64,000 bases of DNA from Brachionus koreanus (taxonomy: Eukaryota > Rotifera > Eurotatoria > Ploima > Brachionidae). This document shows, piece by piece, positions 46,301-59,600 of the stretch (position 1 is the first letter of the stretch; the number at the start of each line of letters is the position of its first letter). The stretch spans positions 889,131-953,130 of the forward strand of contig PJRA01000549.1 in NCBI GenBank assembly GCA_016987375.1. Direction: 5' to 3'. A program made the position numbers and the translations under genes. A model generated the notes under the pieces. The model saw nothing but the letters and a program-made list of their open reading frames with translations. It made no database searches and was not told the DNA's origin.

Positions 46301-48334
46301 TATTTAAGTAGTGTTCAAACTTAGTCACAAATATGCAGAGGCATATTTGGCATTTCAAAAACTGTAAAAGTTAAAAATTTTTTTACCAGACAAAAAATTT
46401 TATTAAAGTACTCTTTTTTAATCAGTTTTAATTAATATGATAATACAGATAATAAATGATTTAGTAACTAAATAAATCATCTAAAAGCTAATAATCTTAA
46501 AAGTAATTTTAATATATAAAATCTTAATTTTATTCAAAGAATTCATGACATTCTTGACATTTTAGATTTTCCGGCCCGGAATTCGAATTTTAGATTTTTC
46601 GTTTATTTTGGGACTCTCAAATTAAGAAATATCTTTTAAGAAAAATTTTTAAAATTAAATTCATTTTGACAAAAATAACAAATAACTTTTTAATTTGATT
46701 ACTATTTAATTTAACTATTTAATATTTTTCAAACTAATTTCCCATCCCTGATTTAGCTAAACCAAAACCAATTTCTAACCTAAAAAATATTAATATGTTT
46801 CATGATAGAATTATTGATCACTTACACTGGCATTATATTTAATGAAATTTTATAATTGAAATAAAAATTAATCCTTAAAACTGATCGAATTTATAGGAAT
46901 ATAATTTTAAGTCTTGTGGTCAATTAGATTCTTTATCAAAATAAATGCTTTTTTGTATGAAAGTTATTCAATTATGGAACTACCCCTATAACATCTTGAA
47001 TTTTTATAAATTCCATTTTGGTTAAATCTAAAACAACGGTTTTTCAATATTTCATTTGATAGTAAAAAAAAAACTTCAGAATTTAAAGAAACTTCGAAAC
47101 GCTGATTTAAAATTAATTAAGAAATAGCTTTAATAAAAAAAATTGAGTTAAAAAATTAAATAAACATGTCAATTTAGTTTGTTAGGTTTTTCATCAATCA
47201 TTTAGTTTTATTTCAGAGTATTTTAAAATTCCTAAATTAAAGACAAAGTCCAGACTTGAATCTTTTTTTTTTTTTAATAGAAAATAACTATTAAATTTTT
47301 ACTATCGTTGAAATATATAAATCAGAAAATGAGTTTATTAATGAATAATTAAAATAACAAGGATAAACAGTGGAGCGCTTTCTTCGTATTCAAGCATTAG
47401 TGGTGCAGCGTCAAGTTTAATACAAAATTTTCAAATTCAGAATATGCTAAAAGAAAATCAAACATCAAGTATTGCTAATGCGCTTTCATTAGAATCAAAA
47501 AAATTAAATGAAACCGAAATTAGCAAAACATGCAGTATTTTATGTACTGCCGAATATTGTTTAGAAACAACCCAGCAGTTAGAAGATAAACTAAAAGAAA
47601 AAGTTTCTTTATCAACAATGTACGGCGTTACAATTAACCTTGAACCCAAACAAATTGAATTAAATACAAAAAAAATAAATTTTAGCATTGAAAAAGAAAG
47701 TTTTTCTACAGTTATATCGAATACAATTCAACTTTTGGTCCAGGACTTGGAAAATTCATGCGAACCAGCATTGACAGCAATGTCGAAAATCTCTTGGCAA
47801 ACGTATTCAACAGTAGGCGATCAAAGCAGTTATATAACGGCAATTATGGGTCATATGAAAAATTTCATTCCTCAAGTCAGAGAAAATTTGGCCAATTCAA
47901 GAAAATATTTCACTCAGTTTTGTTCGAAATTTGCCAATAATTTAATGCATAAATATATCAATAACATTTTCAAGTGTAGATTGATTTCTCAGGCAGGTAT
48001 TGAACAGCTGTTATTAGATACTCATTCACTTAAAACAGCTTTGATGGAAATGCCAACATTTAATTCGGGAGTAGCTCGCAAAGCACCTTCTACTTATACA
48101 AAAATTATTTTGAAAGAAATGGGTCGCGCTGAGATGATTCTTAAATCGGTTATGACTCCCGGTGAACCGATAGTTGCATTTGTTGAAAATTATCTTAGAC
48201 TTGTTGGTGATGCAGATTCTGAGACCTTTAGGTCAGTAGTAGAAATGAAAGGCTACAAAAAAAATGATTTGGCTTTTTATATGGAAATTTTTAAATCAAA
48301 AGTAAATGCTAACAAATCTGCAAATATATCTTAG
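43333..48334 (+). CDS. VPS53: VPS53, subunit of GARP/EARP tethering complexes, 9 exons
   Basis: Exons joined in frame: 43333-43550, 43609-43762, 43817-43932, 43990-44197, 44244-44378, 44435-44577, 44631-44873, 44919-45164 and 47371-48334, giving 808 aa (human about 830). The start is [13 protein letters not shown]. Hallmarks in order: [97 protein letters not shown] and FQKYLREY. The last exon adds [43 protein letters not shown] [21 protein letters not shown] and [10 protein letters not shown]. It acts at the trans-Golgi and recycling endosomes, with VPS51, VPS52 and VPS54 (GARP) or VPS50 (EARP), to tether retrograde vesicles. Intron 7 (44874-44918) is only 45 nt. Intron 8 (2.2 kb) contains an assembly gap and a GGCC-rich repeat. 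The short hydrophilic C-terminus after NKSANIS may be incomplete if another exon exists. Confidence 0.95.
45426..45850. repeat. GGCC/CCGG-rich repeat in VPS53 intron 8
   Basis: Between 45426 and 45615 there are at least ten GGCCGG, CCGGCC or GACCGG words (for example GACCGGCCGGCTAA at 45426 and AGACCGGCCGGCCACTAAA near 45587), in both orientations. A second cluster is at 45793 to 45845 (GTCGGTATGACCGG, TGGACCGGAT), just before the gap. This is very unlike the AT-rich surroundings. TATAGTGGCCCGCC resembles TCTAGTGGCCGCC at the outer edge of the dynein intron hairpin (32092), suggesting one family. Confidence 0.75.
45855..46092. other. Assembly gap (238 N)
   Basis: A run of N inside VPS53 intron 8, immediately after the GGCC-rich repeat. 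Frames crossing it are artefacts. Confidence 1.
46161..46265. repeat. 10-nt-phased TTGTACAA tandem
   Basis: TTGTAC occurs at 46163, 46173 and 46183, spaced exactly 10 nt, the first two as the full palindrome TTGTACAA. Two further TTTTTGTACT copies lie at about 46241 and 46256. The block sits just right of the assembly gap in VPS53 intron 8. Confidence 0.55.
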
Positions 48335-49445
48335 TTGGTAATTAAATTATTTTTTAAGCCTTGATTTTTTTTAAAATAAAATAAATTTGATTTTAAATAT
48401 TTTTTTATATTTTTAGAATTGATTTTAATATTTTTGGAATAGTGTTAAAAAAAATTGGTATAAAATTTGATGTTATAAAAAAAATTATGAATATTTTGTT
48501 AAATTCAAGAAAATTTTCTTTAGGACGAGGTTTAATAATATTGGTAATTAGACTTAATTTTAATAATTATTATAAAATAAAAATTTAACATAAAATACTA
48601 ATACTAAAAAATGATTTAAGACTAGCAAATTTTGATATAATAATAAATAATCATTTAAAAATAGTTTAAGTTTAAGAAAATTTTAATTTAACTTTTAAAT
48701 TTATTTTACACAAATGTTTAAAAAAATTCTAATTCAAGTAAAAAAAAATTTTCTGTATTCAAAAGTGGGCGAAGTGGGTAAACAAGGAAAGTTAGAAGAG
48801 TAAATTAAACATATTTTTTTCTAAAAATAGAAAGAATTTAAATTTTTCTTTTTAGATTTAAAAATAATCGCTCAATTGAAATTTAAAAATTATTAATAAA
48901 AAATTTTTTTTTCATTTAATGATCAAATTTAAAAAAGATGCGATTTATCAAATTATAAAAATATTCAAAAGAAAAATAATTTGATATTTAGTTTCTTTTT
49001 TTTTATTGTCAAATTTAATTTAAAACCCTAAATAAATGAACGACTGAAACATTAATATATTAATAATTCAATCGAACATGGAAAATAATTGAAAACTGAT
49101 TTTTTTTTTCATATGATATTGAAAAATCGATGTATTTTAAATATTTTGGTTTGAAAGTTATTTTTTAAATTCATTAATTTGATCATTCTTATATTATCTC
49201 TATCACATTTTGATCATGATCAAATTTTTTTATCACTTATAAAACACGATATTTCATAATTTCTGATTTTTTTTCTTTTTCAATTGTTAAATTTTAAATA
49301 TCATGAAATAAATTATAGAAAAATAGCTTATCAAGTTTTTCTGAATCTTAATTAGAAAAATATAATTTTGCCTCAAATTTTTCATCACTAATATTCAATC
49401 AAGTATACTCATTGAATTCTTCTTTCTTGATTTCTTTGTAACTTT
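48335..49445. other. VPS53 3' flank, AT-rich
   Basis: AAAATAAAATAAA at about 48372 could serve for polyadenylation. The remainder is A/T tracts without a gene. Confidence 0.5.
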
Positions 49446-49449
49446 TTTA

Positions 49450-49690
49450 AAGTTCTTGGACGGTCGGGTAGTTAGCCCGACGCATTTGCAGCCGGAACTG
49501 CATAAGGATTCGAGCCCACGATCTCTTGATTATATGTCGGGTGTTCGAACCACTACACCACAGGACTAACAATCATGAAAGGGCTCACCGAAATGGGAAT
49601 GACACGAGGAGAAGCAAGGGTGAAGGCGAAAGGTCGATTTGTGTGGAAATCAAAAATAATGGCCCTGTGCTCCACAAGGAGTGAATAAGG
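49450..49690 (-). mobile_element. tRNA-derived SINE-like element
   Basis: On the minus strand there is a good RNA polymerase III A box, TGGTGTAGTGG (49560-49550), and a B box, GGCTCGAATCC (49517-49507), about 43 nt apart. The D-arm GTGT...ACAC pairs. The anticodon and T stems do not pair properly, so this is a tRNA-derived sequence rather than a working tRNA. A G+C-richer body continues to about 49450 (CCCGACCGTCC), and another unique G+C-richer block extends upstream to about 49690. The contrast with flanking AT-rich DNA supports an inserted SINE. The exact ends are uncertain. Confidence 0.65.
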
Positions 49691-49921
49691 AAAAAAATAC
49701 TCATTGAATTAAAAACAAAAGAGCTACTTTATTTTTAAAAAACTAAAACAGATTGTAAAAATTATTCTTAAATTAACTCATAAATACTAAAATATTTATT
49801 AGAAATTTTTAATACTTGATAATTGTTTTAAAATATTTTATAAAATAAACTTTCGAAAAAATTTTTCTTTTTTTTTTATTTCAAATAGTTGATAAGTATC
49901 AAAATCAATATTTTCATATTT

Positions 49922-50650
49922 CTAAATAGTTTTTACACTCAAACAGCTTAGCTTATCGTCAGTGTTATTGGAAAAAAGACCGCCAATTGATCTGTAACTA
50001 GACTGAAACTCGTCTGAATTTAATTCCAATCTGGGTATGACTAATTCACTTTTAGGTTTGTTTTCAAAATAGCTTTTAGTTTTAAACCTACGAGAAATTT
50101 TTTTGTTAATGTTGGTGTTTTTGGTGTATGAATTTAGAAATGAAAGCTTTCGTAATCCGTGATAATCTAAATGTTTTTTGAAGGGCTTTGTTTTAGATTT
50201 ATACACATGTGGACTTTTAAGCTGTTCTTTCCATCTTTTAATCATTAATCGACTCTCAATAAATTCTTTATTTTGTTTGTTATATCGGCTCGTTAATATA
50301 AGAATCCAAATGAAAATAACTGTAAAAACTGAAAGCACTCCGATAACATACCAGACTGGTCCCATTTCATTTATCTTAGATAGATTTTTTTCTTCAATTT
50401 CTTTAATTTTAGTAAGTTGGCTGACATTTTTAACATTGTATTTTTCGAAGAAAAAATTAAAGCAATTTAAAATTGACAATGAGCCAACATAGTATTCCAA
50501 TTTTGAATTTTTCTTTTGTACACTCAAGTGGCTTTGATTGTGAAATTCAAATAAATAATCAACTTCGAATTGATCAAGATTGATATTGATAATTTTAGAA
50601 GGTTCAGTTTTGGTTTTTAAACTAATTGAACAATTTTTTTTTCTCAACAT
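49922..50650 (-). CDS. Small single-pass membrane protein, function unknown
   Basis: A 242-codon frame with ATG at 50650 and TAA at the end. There is no N-terminal signal peptide. One strong transmembrane helix spans about residues 99 to 121 (VWYVIGVLSVFTVIFIWILI), followed by SRYNKQNK. The positive charges imply a cytosolic C-terminus and an outside N-terminal domain carrying NQS and NVS sequons. The C-terminal 120 residues are basic and Ser-rich. The layout (glycosylated N-terminus, one helix, basic cytosolic tail with a Trp) is that of KCNE-type channel subunits or many orphan type III proteins. There is no convincing sequence match, so I assign no function. It is convergent with VPS53. 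Confidence 0.6.
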   Translation of the reverse strand: MLRKKNCSISLKTKTEPSKIININLDQFEVDYLFEFHNQSHLSVQKKNSKLEYYVGSLSILNCFNFFFEKYNVKNVSQLTKIKEIEEKNLSKINEMGPVWYVIGVLSVFTVIFIWILILTSRYNKQNKEFIESRLMIKRWKEQLKSPHVYKSKTKPFKKHLDYHGLRKLSFLNSYTKNTNINKKISRRFKTKSYFENKPKSELVIPRLELNSDEFQSSYRSIGGLFSNNTDDKLSCLSVKTI

Positions 50651-53600
50651 TTAGTTTGAAAAAAATCTGCTTTTAAAAAAAAATCCATTCTTTCTAAACT
50701 CTATTAATATTTAGCTGAATTGCTTGACGTAAAAAAACTAAAACAAAACAAAAGCAAAATTTGAGTTAACGATTTTGTTTGATAATTTATTTCAATCGTT
50801 TAATTAGTGTAGTTGTTGAATATTTTTTTCTTTCAAGGTAAATGTATAGAAACTGAATAACTTGTTTTAAGAAAAAAGTCGATTTGAATAGAAAGCCAAT
50901 TTTTCATCAAGCTAATAAAATAAGCAAAATTTTTGCTTGTTTAAAACTGAAAATAATTATAAAATTAAAATATTTAAGCGGATATTGATAAGAAAAAATA
51001 GTTCTCAATTATTTATGATTAATAAAAATTTCAAATTATATTTAATTTCAGATTATTTTAGGCGGTGATTTATCAAATTTTCACAAACGTTTACATTAAT
51101 AAATTAATATGTTTTTGTCCTTGATATTAACACGGCCTTGAAATGAAAATCAAAATCAAAATTATTAATATTTAATTAAAGTTGAAATTTTTAAAATATC
51201 AGCCAAGCTGTAATAAGATAATAACTGCTTCAAATTAAATTTAAGCAGTCAGAAAGTTTTTTTTAATCAAATTAGCATTAATCTCTTTTGAATTAGCACT
51301 CAGAAAAATATTTGAACTTAAATTTTTTAATATACCAATTTGATCTAATGATTTAGATATGATTATTGTCTAATGCATAATAATCATGCTTCTCAGCCAT
51401 TTTTTTACCCAAGGTAATTCAGACTTTATTAGAATTATGAAATTGGTATTAAATCATAAATAGGTTTAAGTTTATTTTAGTCTTTAATTGACGGAAATCT
51501 ATCACAATTCATATCTAAAAATAATAAAATACAGAATAAATTTGAATATTATTATCTTTTATAAATGAAGATTCAAATTGACGCCATTCAATTTTAGATA
51601 TTTAAATTGCTATTTAGTTGAATAATAGAAAAAACTTCAAACTGATTTTAAAATAAAATTGATCATTAACAGTTCAACTTTTTTTTTTAATATTTAATCA
51701 TGTTTTACTTTTTTTCTGATTGTAAAAATTGTTTGTTGTGCAACCTTTTAAATAAGAAATTGCAGTTTTTTCTCTTTTTAATAGAGATTTTTCCTAAAAA
51801 AATAGCTGACTCGAGATTTATTTCCGATTTTCTAATATATGATTTTTAATTTAAGTAAATATAGGAAAAAAATGAAACAATCTATTTTTGATCTTTGCTT
51901 GGATCTTTGCATTAATTTTTATTCAACAATCATGATAAACAAATAAATACTAAATTAGAATTTAAGTGAAATGATTCTGGCTGAATGGAATAAATGAGCT
52001 TAAAATGTCATTTAAATAAGTATAATTTATTTGAGTTCTGCAGGCTTAATAGATAAAAAAAACAACTGATAATTCTAAAATATTTCTTTTTCTATTTTAA
52101 TGACTTATTTTTAGCCATAAACAACTCAAAATTAATTGAACTTCCCGAATATTGGCAAAAAAAAAAGTTAATTTGCAACTAGAAAGCTTAGCTGAATTTA
52201 TTATCAAAAATTAATGATAAAAAAAAAGTTGAAAAAAAATTTTCTTATTTCACAAAGCTTTTTATTATCTTTAAAACATAATTATCAAAGAAGAAAAGTT
52301 TTACAAGTTTGCTTTCACATTTTAAAATGTGAAAGACCTGATACGAGAAAAAAGTCCCTGAGTCGACAAGAAATTATCTTAAAATTTTAAGTTAATTTTT
52401 CTTTTTTATCAAAAATTGAATAAAATCTATTCGTTGAACGAATGACAATTTCTTATCAGTTTAAAAAATTTCTGAATATAAATACAACTTTTTAAAGTCT
52501 TTGTTAAAACTAAATTAAGATTTTTGTAAGCGATAAAACAGAGCTTGCAAAGGTTATAAATTTCAAATTGTTCGGAATTAACCAAAAACGCTTAGACACA
52601 ATTCTATAGGTTATTATATAAGTATTTCTCGGATCGTATCAGTTTTCAAGATTTTCAAATTTATATTAAACAAGATTCAAAGATAATAATTTGCCGTTTT
52701 TAACTTATTTTTTATGAATTTAAGGATTTAGAGTTAAGCCTAGATTGATTCATTTTTTTTAATTTATATTTAATAAGGGTTCTTTATATTTTCGTCTAAA
52801 CGAAACATATTAAAATAATTGAAAGAATAGTATGTGCTAATAAAACGTGTTTATTCAATCTTTATTAAAAATGAAACAGTTTAATTTAGAAAATTTGATG
52901 CCATTGTTAGTTCCTAGTATTATTCGAAAAATGAAATAATAATTTCACATTTTTGAAAATGAACCTATCGAATATGCTGCACACCTGTATACTAAGTTAT
53001 GTGTAATTTTCTTTGTTCATTTTATTCGTAGAAAATCCTCAATGATTTGATTAATAAGCTTTATCCACGTTTTTTTGCACTAGACTTTATTATTAGGGAC
53101 CATTGCTTAGAACGCTTCTTGATCAACTCGAATCCTGAAATCAATAGTTTCAACTACTAATCTAATTATGCACAATCAAAAGGAGTAGAATATTTTTCCA
53201 ATAAGGGAAACAAAATAAAAATTAATTTAAATATTATTCATATAATTCACGTTTACATAAAATGTGTAAATTGTCGTTTATTGGAATGATTGTGATTTTA
53301 GATTAAAAAAAAATAATTGTTTCAAATAAAAACAAAAAAAATATTGAAGCTATTCTTTATTTCAACAAGTATGTATGACTTAAAAATCTGCACAATTAAG
53401 TCAATAAGTTTAGTCAAGGCACGGATCACTAATTTGAAAATTTTCAAATAAGCTGTTATTCGATAATGTTCTAATTATCCTTGGGAACATTAAGTAGCAA
53501 AACGTGATTTATTTTCTTTTTAAGAAAAAAAGGCGATAAAATGCTTATTTTAAAATAATATTTAAGATTTAGCTCTATTTATTTTTATTCATTTTTTTTA

Positions 53601-56600
53601 TTTTGTTTATTTATCAGAATAGTTTTATAAATTAAATTTACCTGAACTTTATTTCAAGAATAGAGAAATTAATTCGATTAAATTTTTTATAAATTTAACT
53701 GGTTTTTGTTTAATGCTGGAAATATTCAAATATACTTCATGTTGCTTTAGCTTGCCACCTGAAGTTTATATTTTTGATTTTGACTTAAAGTCATCTTAGA
53801 AGCTTGTTTTTTTTTTCTTTAATTTTTCTACTTTTTAGAAAAACTAAGGTGTGTTTATCTAGAACAATTTTTTTTTTCCGATTTCAACAGTGAATCGAAT
53901 TGATTTTAAAATTTTAAAATTTAAAAAAGCTCTATTTTTAAACTTAATTAATTAATTTAAGCAATTTAAGATTTTATTTTCAAAAATTAGCCGTTTTTAA
54001 GTGAATTCTATTTTTATGCAAAACAATTCTTTGGGTACATTCGAAAGTTCTAAATAATTTCAAGTATTATATTCAAGTCTGAGGATGTGGGCGATGCCGC
54101 GTGGACTTAAAAAATTTAAGTTTAAATAAACAGGAAATTTCGTAACTAAGTAAGAGTAAATTAATTTTCTGAAAAAAAAAATTTAAATCCAATGAGTAAA
54201 AGCCAATATTTTTAAATAAAAGAATAGGAATTATTGATCGATTCTGTTTGGTTTTGAAAAAAAATATAAAAGTTCCAAATAAAATACGAAATTTTTCAAG
54301 CTTTAATAATTGAATTCTAGAAACGAATACCTTGGTAACTGAATTTGTGATTGAGCACAGAAAAAAATCAAGTTTTACGTAATGCTGGATTTGATTGAAT
54401 CAATTATTATTTAAGTAATGTATGAGAATTTTTCTCTTTTTTTTACCATTAACCCAAAAGACTGAATTAAAATCAAATTCAAGTCTCGTAACGAATCATT
54501 TAGAGCTTTAATTCAATAGATTGAAAGATAATTCCATCAGAACTTTGTTTTATTTCGATATGAATCTAGTTGCAATTCAATTGAATCTAATTATATTATA
54601 AAAAGCTTAATTCAATGGTGTATTTAGTAGTATTAGGGTCTCAGTGTCGAATACACAATAGGATAAAATCAGGGATTCAATTTAAATATTAATTACGTTC
54701 TCTAAACCGCGAGTGATATACTGCTTCTTTATAATTTTTTTTTGTTTTGCTAAGGCTATCTGTGTATAGAAAAACTAGAGAACTATAGGTAAATAGCGGA
54801 AATTTGATACAAAAAAATTTTACTTTTAATAAATTGAATTTTATCGATTGAATAATTTCAATTTTTTTTCAAGTTTACCAATTGAAAAGATCAAATGACT
54901 GTTTAGATTTTCGATGTTATATTAATTGTTATTTTTCTTGTAAGCTAATAGTTGTGAGTCTGAGTTTGTCATCCGATCCGAACCATGCAACTATTCCTTG
55001 TTGTTACTTTTTATATTCTTTAGTCAAATGTTTTCCTATTTGATTTCATTTTCAATCGTAATTCTATTCCTGCATTGAAATTTAGACTAGCAGCGACAAA
55101 CAAACTTGTTAAAAATTTTCAGAGATCATTTCATAAATTTTAAATGATGCTTTAAATTTTGCTTCATTTCCTATTTAAAAACAAAAATCGATTAGATTCC
55201 AAATTGGCACAAAATGTACCGATTCTTTTCTAGACTAAGCCCAAAAAATCTCGAGGATTAAGTTCATGCTCAAATACAAACAACAATAAGTTTGTTGTTT
55301 TTTTTTTCTATTTTAACAATCAAATTAAAGGCTTTTGAGTGGAATATTCACGTGTAGAGGCAAGGTATTGTGTCAATGATATGAAACAGGATATACTATC
55401 TGATTCTGGCTTTATATTTAGATCGAAAATCATGATTGGCAAGGATTTAAGTGCATTATTAACTCTGTTTAATTAGAAAATTTAAAGCTAAAACTTGTCA
55501 ATAATCGACGACAAGTAAATGGAATCAACAAGCAGTATTCGCACAGAAAATCCATTTCCTCAAAGCCATTATAGATAAAATCTTGATCAAATATTTACTC
55601 TAAATAAATCATTTTTTTAGTTCTTTGTTTCTAACTGAAGATTTATCCAAATAATAAATTGTCGTCAACTAAGTCTCTTTTCTTTCATTTTGTTTTATCA
55701 TTATTTATTAGAAAAACTATCGAATCTGATACGAATCTATGTGGAATTTGAAGTCGAGCACGGAACTTTTCCTCAAATTGTTTAAATACACCAAAATTTA
55801 TTAGATTTTTCTTTTTTTTTTTTGTCAAACTCAATTATCAGACTTATAATTTATTAGTTTCATCATAGTCATGGTGGTTTTGTTTAGAAGCGTCGATTTA
55901 GGGATTACGAACTATTCAGACAAAATGATCTCGAAAGTTTCTCAATCGATTTTCGCCTAAAATTCCGCACTGACAATTTTAGACACTTGAAAGCTCTAGT
56001 AATTAATAAAGGAAACAAGTTTCCTTCAAAACGACATAAACATTCCATAAAGATAAAACAAAGCTTTATATTTGATTTATTCATGCTTTCAAATACACCA
56101 AAGCGCATTTACCATCAACATTCATTATTTATTAAATTGATAAAAGTTAAAATAAAAATAAAAAAAAATTAAACTAAAAAACAATAAATATTTTTTTATC
56201 TCGTTTTATCTCGAGAAGAAAATTTTCTTTTAATGTGTTTAGGTTAATAAAAATTAGAAAAAATAAAATAGCTGGACAAGACGCGGCTAATATTTATTTG
56301 AGCAGATAAGATATTCTTGGTCAATATTCAAGAGCCAGGTTATCGAGCCGACTCTTATCATTAGTTTAAAAATAGCATGGCAAAGAATTAGCTAGAGTCG
56401 CGAGCGCGCATAGATCTCATGCAAATCACAATCTATTTTATTTTGTGTAATGCTTAAATCATTATTCAAATAGACCGTAATGCATAGAGCCAAGATAAGA
56501 ATATTATTTCAAGTGTCGTGACAATAAATAAATTGCAGCAATATTTTAATGTTGTTTTTCTATATTAATTCCGGTTCAAATTGATTAATTTAAAGTAGTT

Positions 56601-59600
56601 ATACTCAATCTAGTATAACAATAGACTGCATGATAATTCTGTATGCAAAGTTTACTTGATTAAGAATCATTTTGTAATTAATTTTTTATGTTACTTTAAG
56701 GACCATTCATAGCGCAGATTTTCTCTCTGTTTTCTTTTTTTCCAAATAAAAAGATATTTCTAATTGAAATATCATATTGCAAATATTTAGTTTTTCTTCT
56801 AAATCGAAACAATTTCAATTTTTGATTTTCTAAGTTGTATAAATAATTAAACAATTAGTTATTAATTAATTAGTCGAAATAATTCGACAAAAATGCTCCT
56901 TAACTTTTTTTCCAAATCGTTTGCCGGAAATTCAACTTTTTATTAAAGCTTAATATAGAAAAAAATCTAAATTTTTTTTGTCTCGAACTGGTATTGTCTA
57001 TTTTTGACAGAGAGTGAAACTTGATCAAAAGCGTATGACTTTCGCTGTTAATATATGATAGTTGATCAATTCTAAAAATAGCATGTAGCAGTCTCAATAG
57101 AATACCTTTATGGGATTTTAGAATCAAGTTTAGATCGCAGCAAGATTTTTTTTTATTGCATGAATTAAAATAGAGGAATTAGTTTCCAGGCTTAATTAGG
57201 CGAAAATATTGCAAATCGAAACACAATCAAAAACTTTTAATTTATAATCAGAAAAATCAATTCATTACATAGTTTAAATAGAAAATATTGTTTTTTCTTC
57301 ACTTGAATATTAGACTAGATTTGACATTCCATTAAAGTATTAAAGTCAACTAAACGCTTAATTCTATGATCGGACATTACCGGAGCATTAAAGGGCCTAA
57401 TCCAAAATTATGACTACCGATTCAAGCGTTCATACTTTTTTTTTAAAAGGCTTTTTAGTTCTTAATTTTTAATTGAATCCTTAATGGCATATGATTTGAG
57501 GCACTTATAAATCGACAACTATGACAACTAGAATGACAGATATTTTCCAAACTTAAGCCAAATAATTCTATTCCGTGAGATCAAGATACACACAAGCTTT
57601 ATTGACTAAGTTTCCTCTATTTTTGAGATTCATTAACAACTTAGGGAATAAAAGACTCTTATGAAAAAAACGAAAATTTCCAAATTTCCTGGGATTAATT
57701 CTTAATACTAAAGATTTATTCAGTTTCGTAACTATTTATCATTTGAATGAGCGCGCAGGCGGAAAAGCTGGCCAGGCTTGTGACTTTTTTGAATGTTCAA
57801 TAAAAAAAAAAAAAGATAAGAATTCCAAGATAAGACATTAATGGTGGTTTAGATATAGAACAATATTTACTTAAATATAAAATCAATTTTACCGAAACTT
57901 AAAATTGTACTTAAAAATAAAATTTAAAGAAATATTCAGGCTAAAACTACTTTTAAGATTAAATTTAAAGTTAACCGAATTTTCGATACGAATATTTGCT
58001 TTGAGATTGATCAAGTCAAATTATTAAGAGAGTACCTTATCATATTTTCTTAAACATCAAGCACTTGAGTGATTTAAACTGTTATTTGTAAGTAAAACAC
58101 AAAAAATAGAAAAATTTTTATTAGAGTTAGTAATAGATATTTTAAAAGTTATTTCAAGTGGTCTTGTAGGCAAATATTGGCATTACTAATCGAATAGACG
58201 GCTAACACTTAAAGTGTATCAATTTCAGCAATGACAAGGAAAATGCAAATTTCCTAAGGTAACAATCTTTTTCAGGTCTTTTTTTTCTTTTTTTTTCTTT
58301 TAATTTAAACAAAAAATAAAAGAGTGAATATATTAAAAATTTTAAAATAGCGATTCGTCGCCAAATTTTATCTTTGAGCATATTGATTGTTTTTGGCTAA
58401 ACTTGAGGAGATTGGCGCGATAATTTCTTACGAGCTTGTTTTTCTTGGAAAATCCAATTTTGCGATGACACAGATCATTTAATGGATCGAAATTAAGAAA
58501 TGATTATGGCAAATAATATGGCGAGCTAAATTGGCTTTAAAAGCTTTATTTCTCAAAAACAATAGCATAAATAACAACGACAACGTCGACGGCCAAAGAC
58601 GGCGCAGACAAAAATTAAGGGAGAAAAATTGCATTTAAATTTCAATATTTTTTTTCTTTTCGAAAATTTCTTCAAACATGATTAGATCTCTTTTTCTTGT
58701 CAGTTTTGTTTTTGGTGGACTTGATTATTATTTTTCAATTTTGCTACTATCTATATATTTTTGTTCATAGTCTCTCTCTTTCTCTCCATTTTCTCTATCT
58801 ATCTCTCTCTCTCTCTCTTTCTTTCTGTCTTTTCTTTGCAAAGAAGATAATTCATTTAATAACCATTCAAGCATTTCATTTAAAATATAAAATAATCTCT
58901 TTTAAAACGACAAAAAGCTACAGAAAAGATTTCAATTTTTTTGAAATTTAAAAATTTTAAATTCAATCGATGAGAAGCTTAGATCGAATAGGATTCGGAC
59001 CTTAGGACTTGACACACAAACTGTTCAAGATCTCTTCAAAATTTGGTCAAATGCATGAGAACAAAATTGCGAATTGGTTCACTGAGTTTTTTAAATGGCT
59101 AGACTATTGAAATCTTTTAATCATTAAGAATAGATTTCAAATTATCGTCATATAATTGTCACTTACAACCATTCGAAATTTATTAATGTCTTCGACTTTG
59201 AACGAATTGCTGCTTGAATGATTGTAATTGCAAGTTGCAAGCCTAGCTCCTCAGCTAAACTTGTTTATTTTATTTAGGTGATATATGTCTCTTTTAGATA
59301 GATAGGAAAATCGCGATTTTTGCTTTTCGGCACTAATATAATAGCCATGCCGTAAAACTAATACTTAATGCTTGTCGATTTTTCGCTTGTGAACACTCAT
59401 CAATTTTGGCCAAGTTGGTCAACCATTTACTTAATTCGATTTAAGTCACATAACAACAACAACAACAATAACTCTCTCTTTTTCTCTTTCTCTCATTCAA
59501 AAATAGAATAGATAAATAGTATTAGTTTTTTATGCAATTTTTTGTTAAAACATTTTTCTATATTTTTTTTCTTTGCTTTGTAATTTCTTTTCAGTGGAAT

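Noticed and set aside
49500..49575. Functional tRNA gene
   Set aside because: A and B boxes are present, but the anticodon and T stems do not pair and the acceptor stem is not formed, so it is tRNA-derived rather than a tRNA.
54060..54115. Structured RNA gene around GATGTGGGCGATGCCGCGTGG
   Set aside because: Only a short G+C-rich island with a five-base closing stem; no known RNA motif or promoter could be identified.
55905..57127. Small open frames at 55905, 55987 and 56900
   Set aside because: Overlapping on opposite strands, short and low complexity; no supported start or homology.
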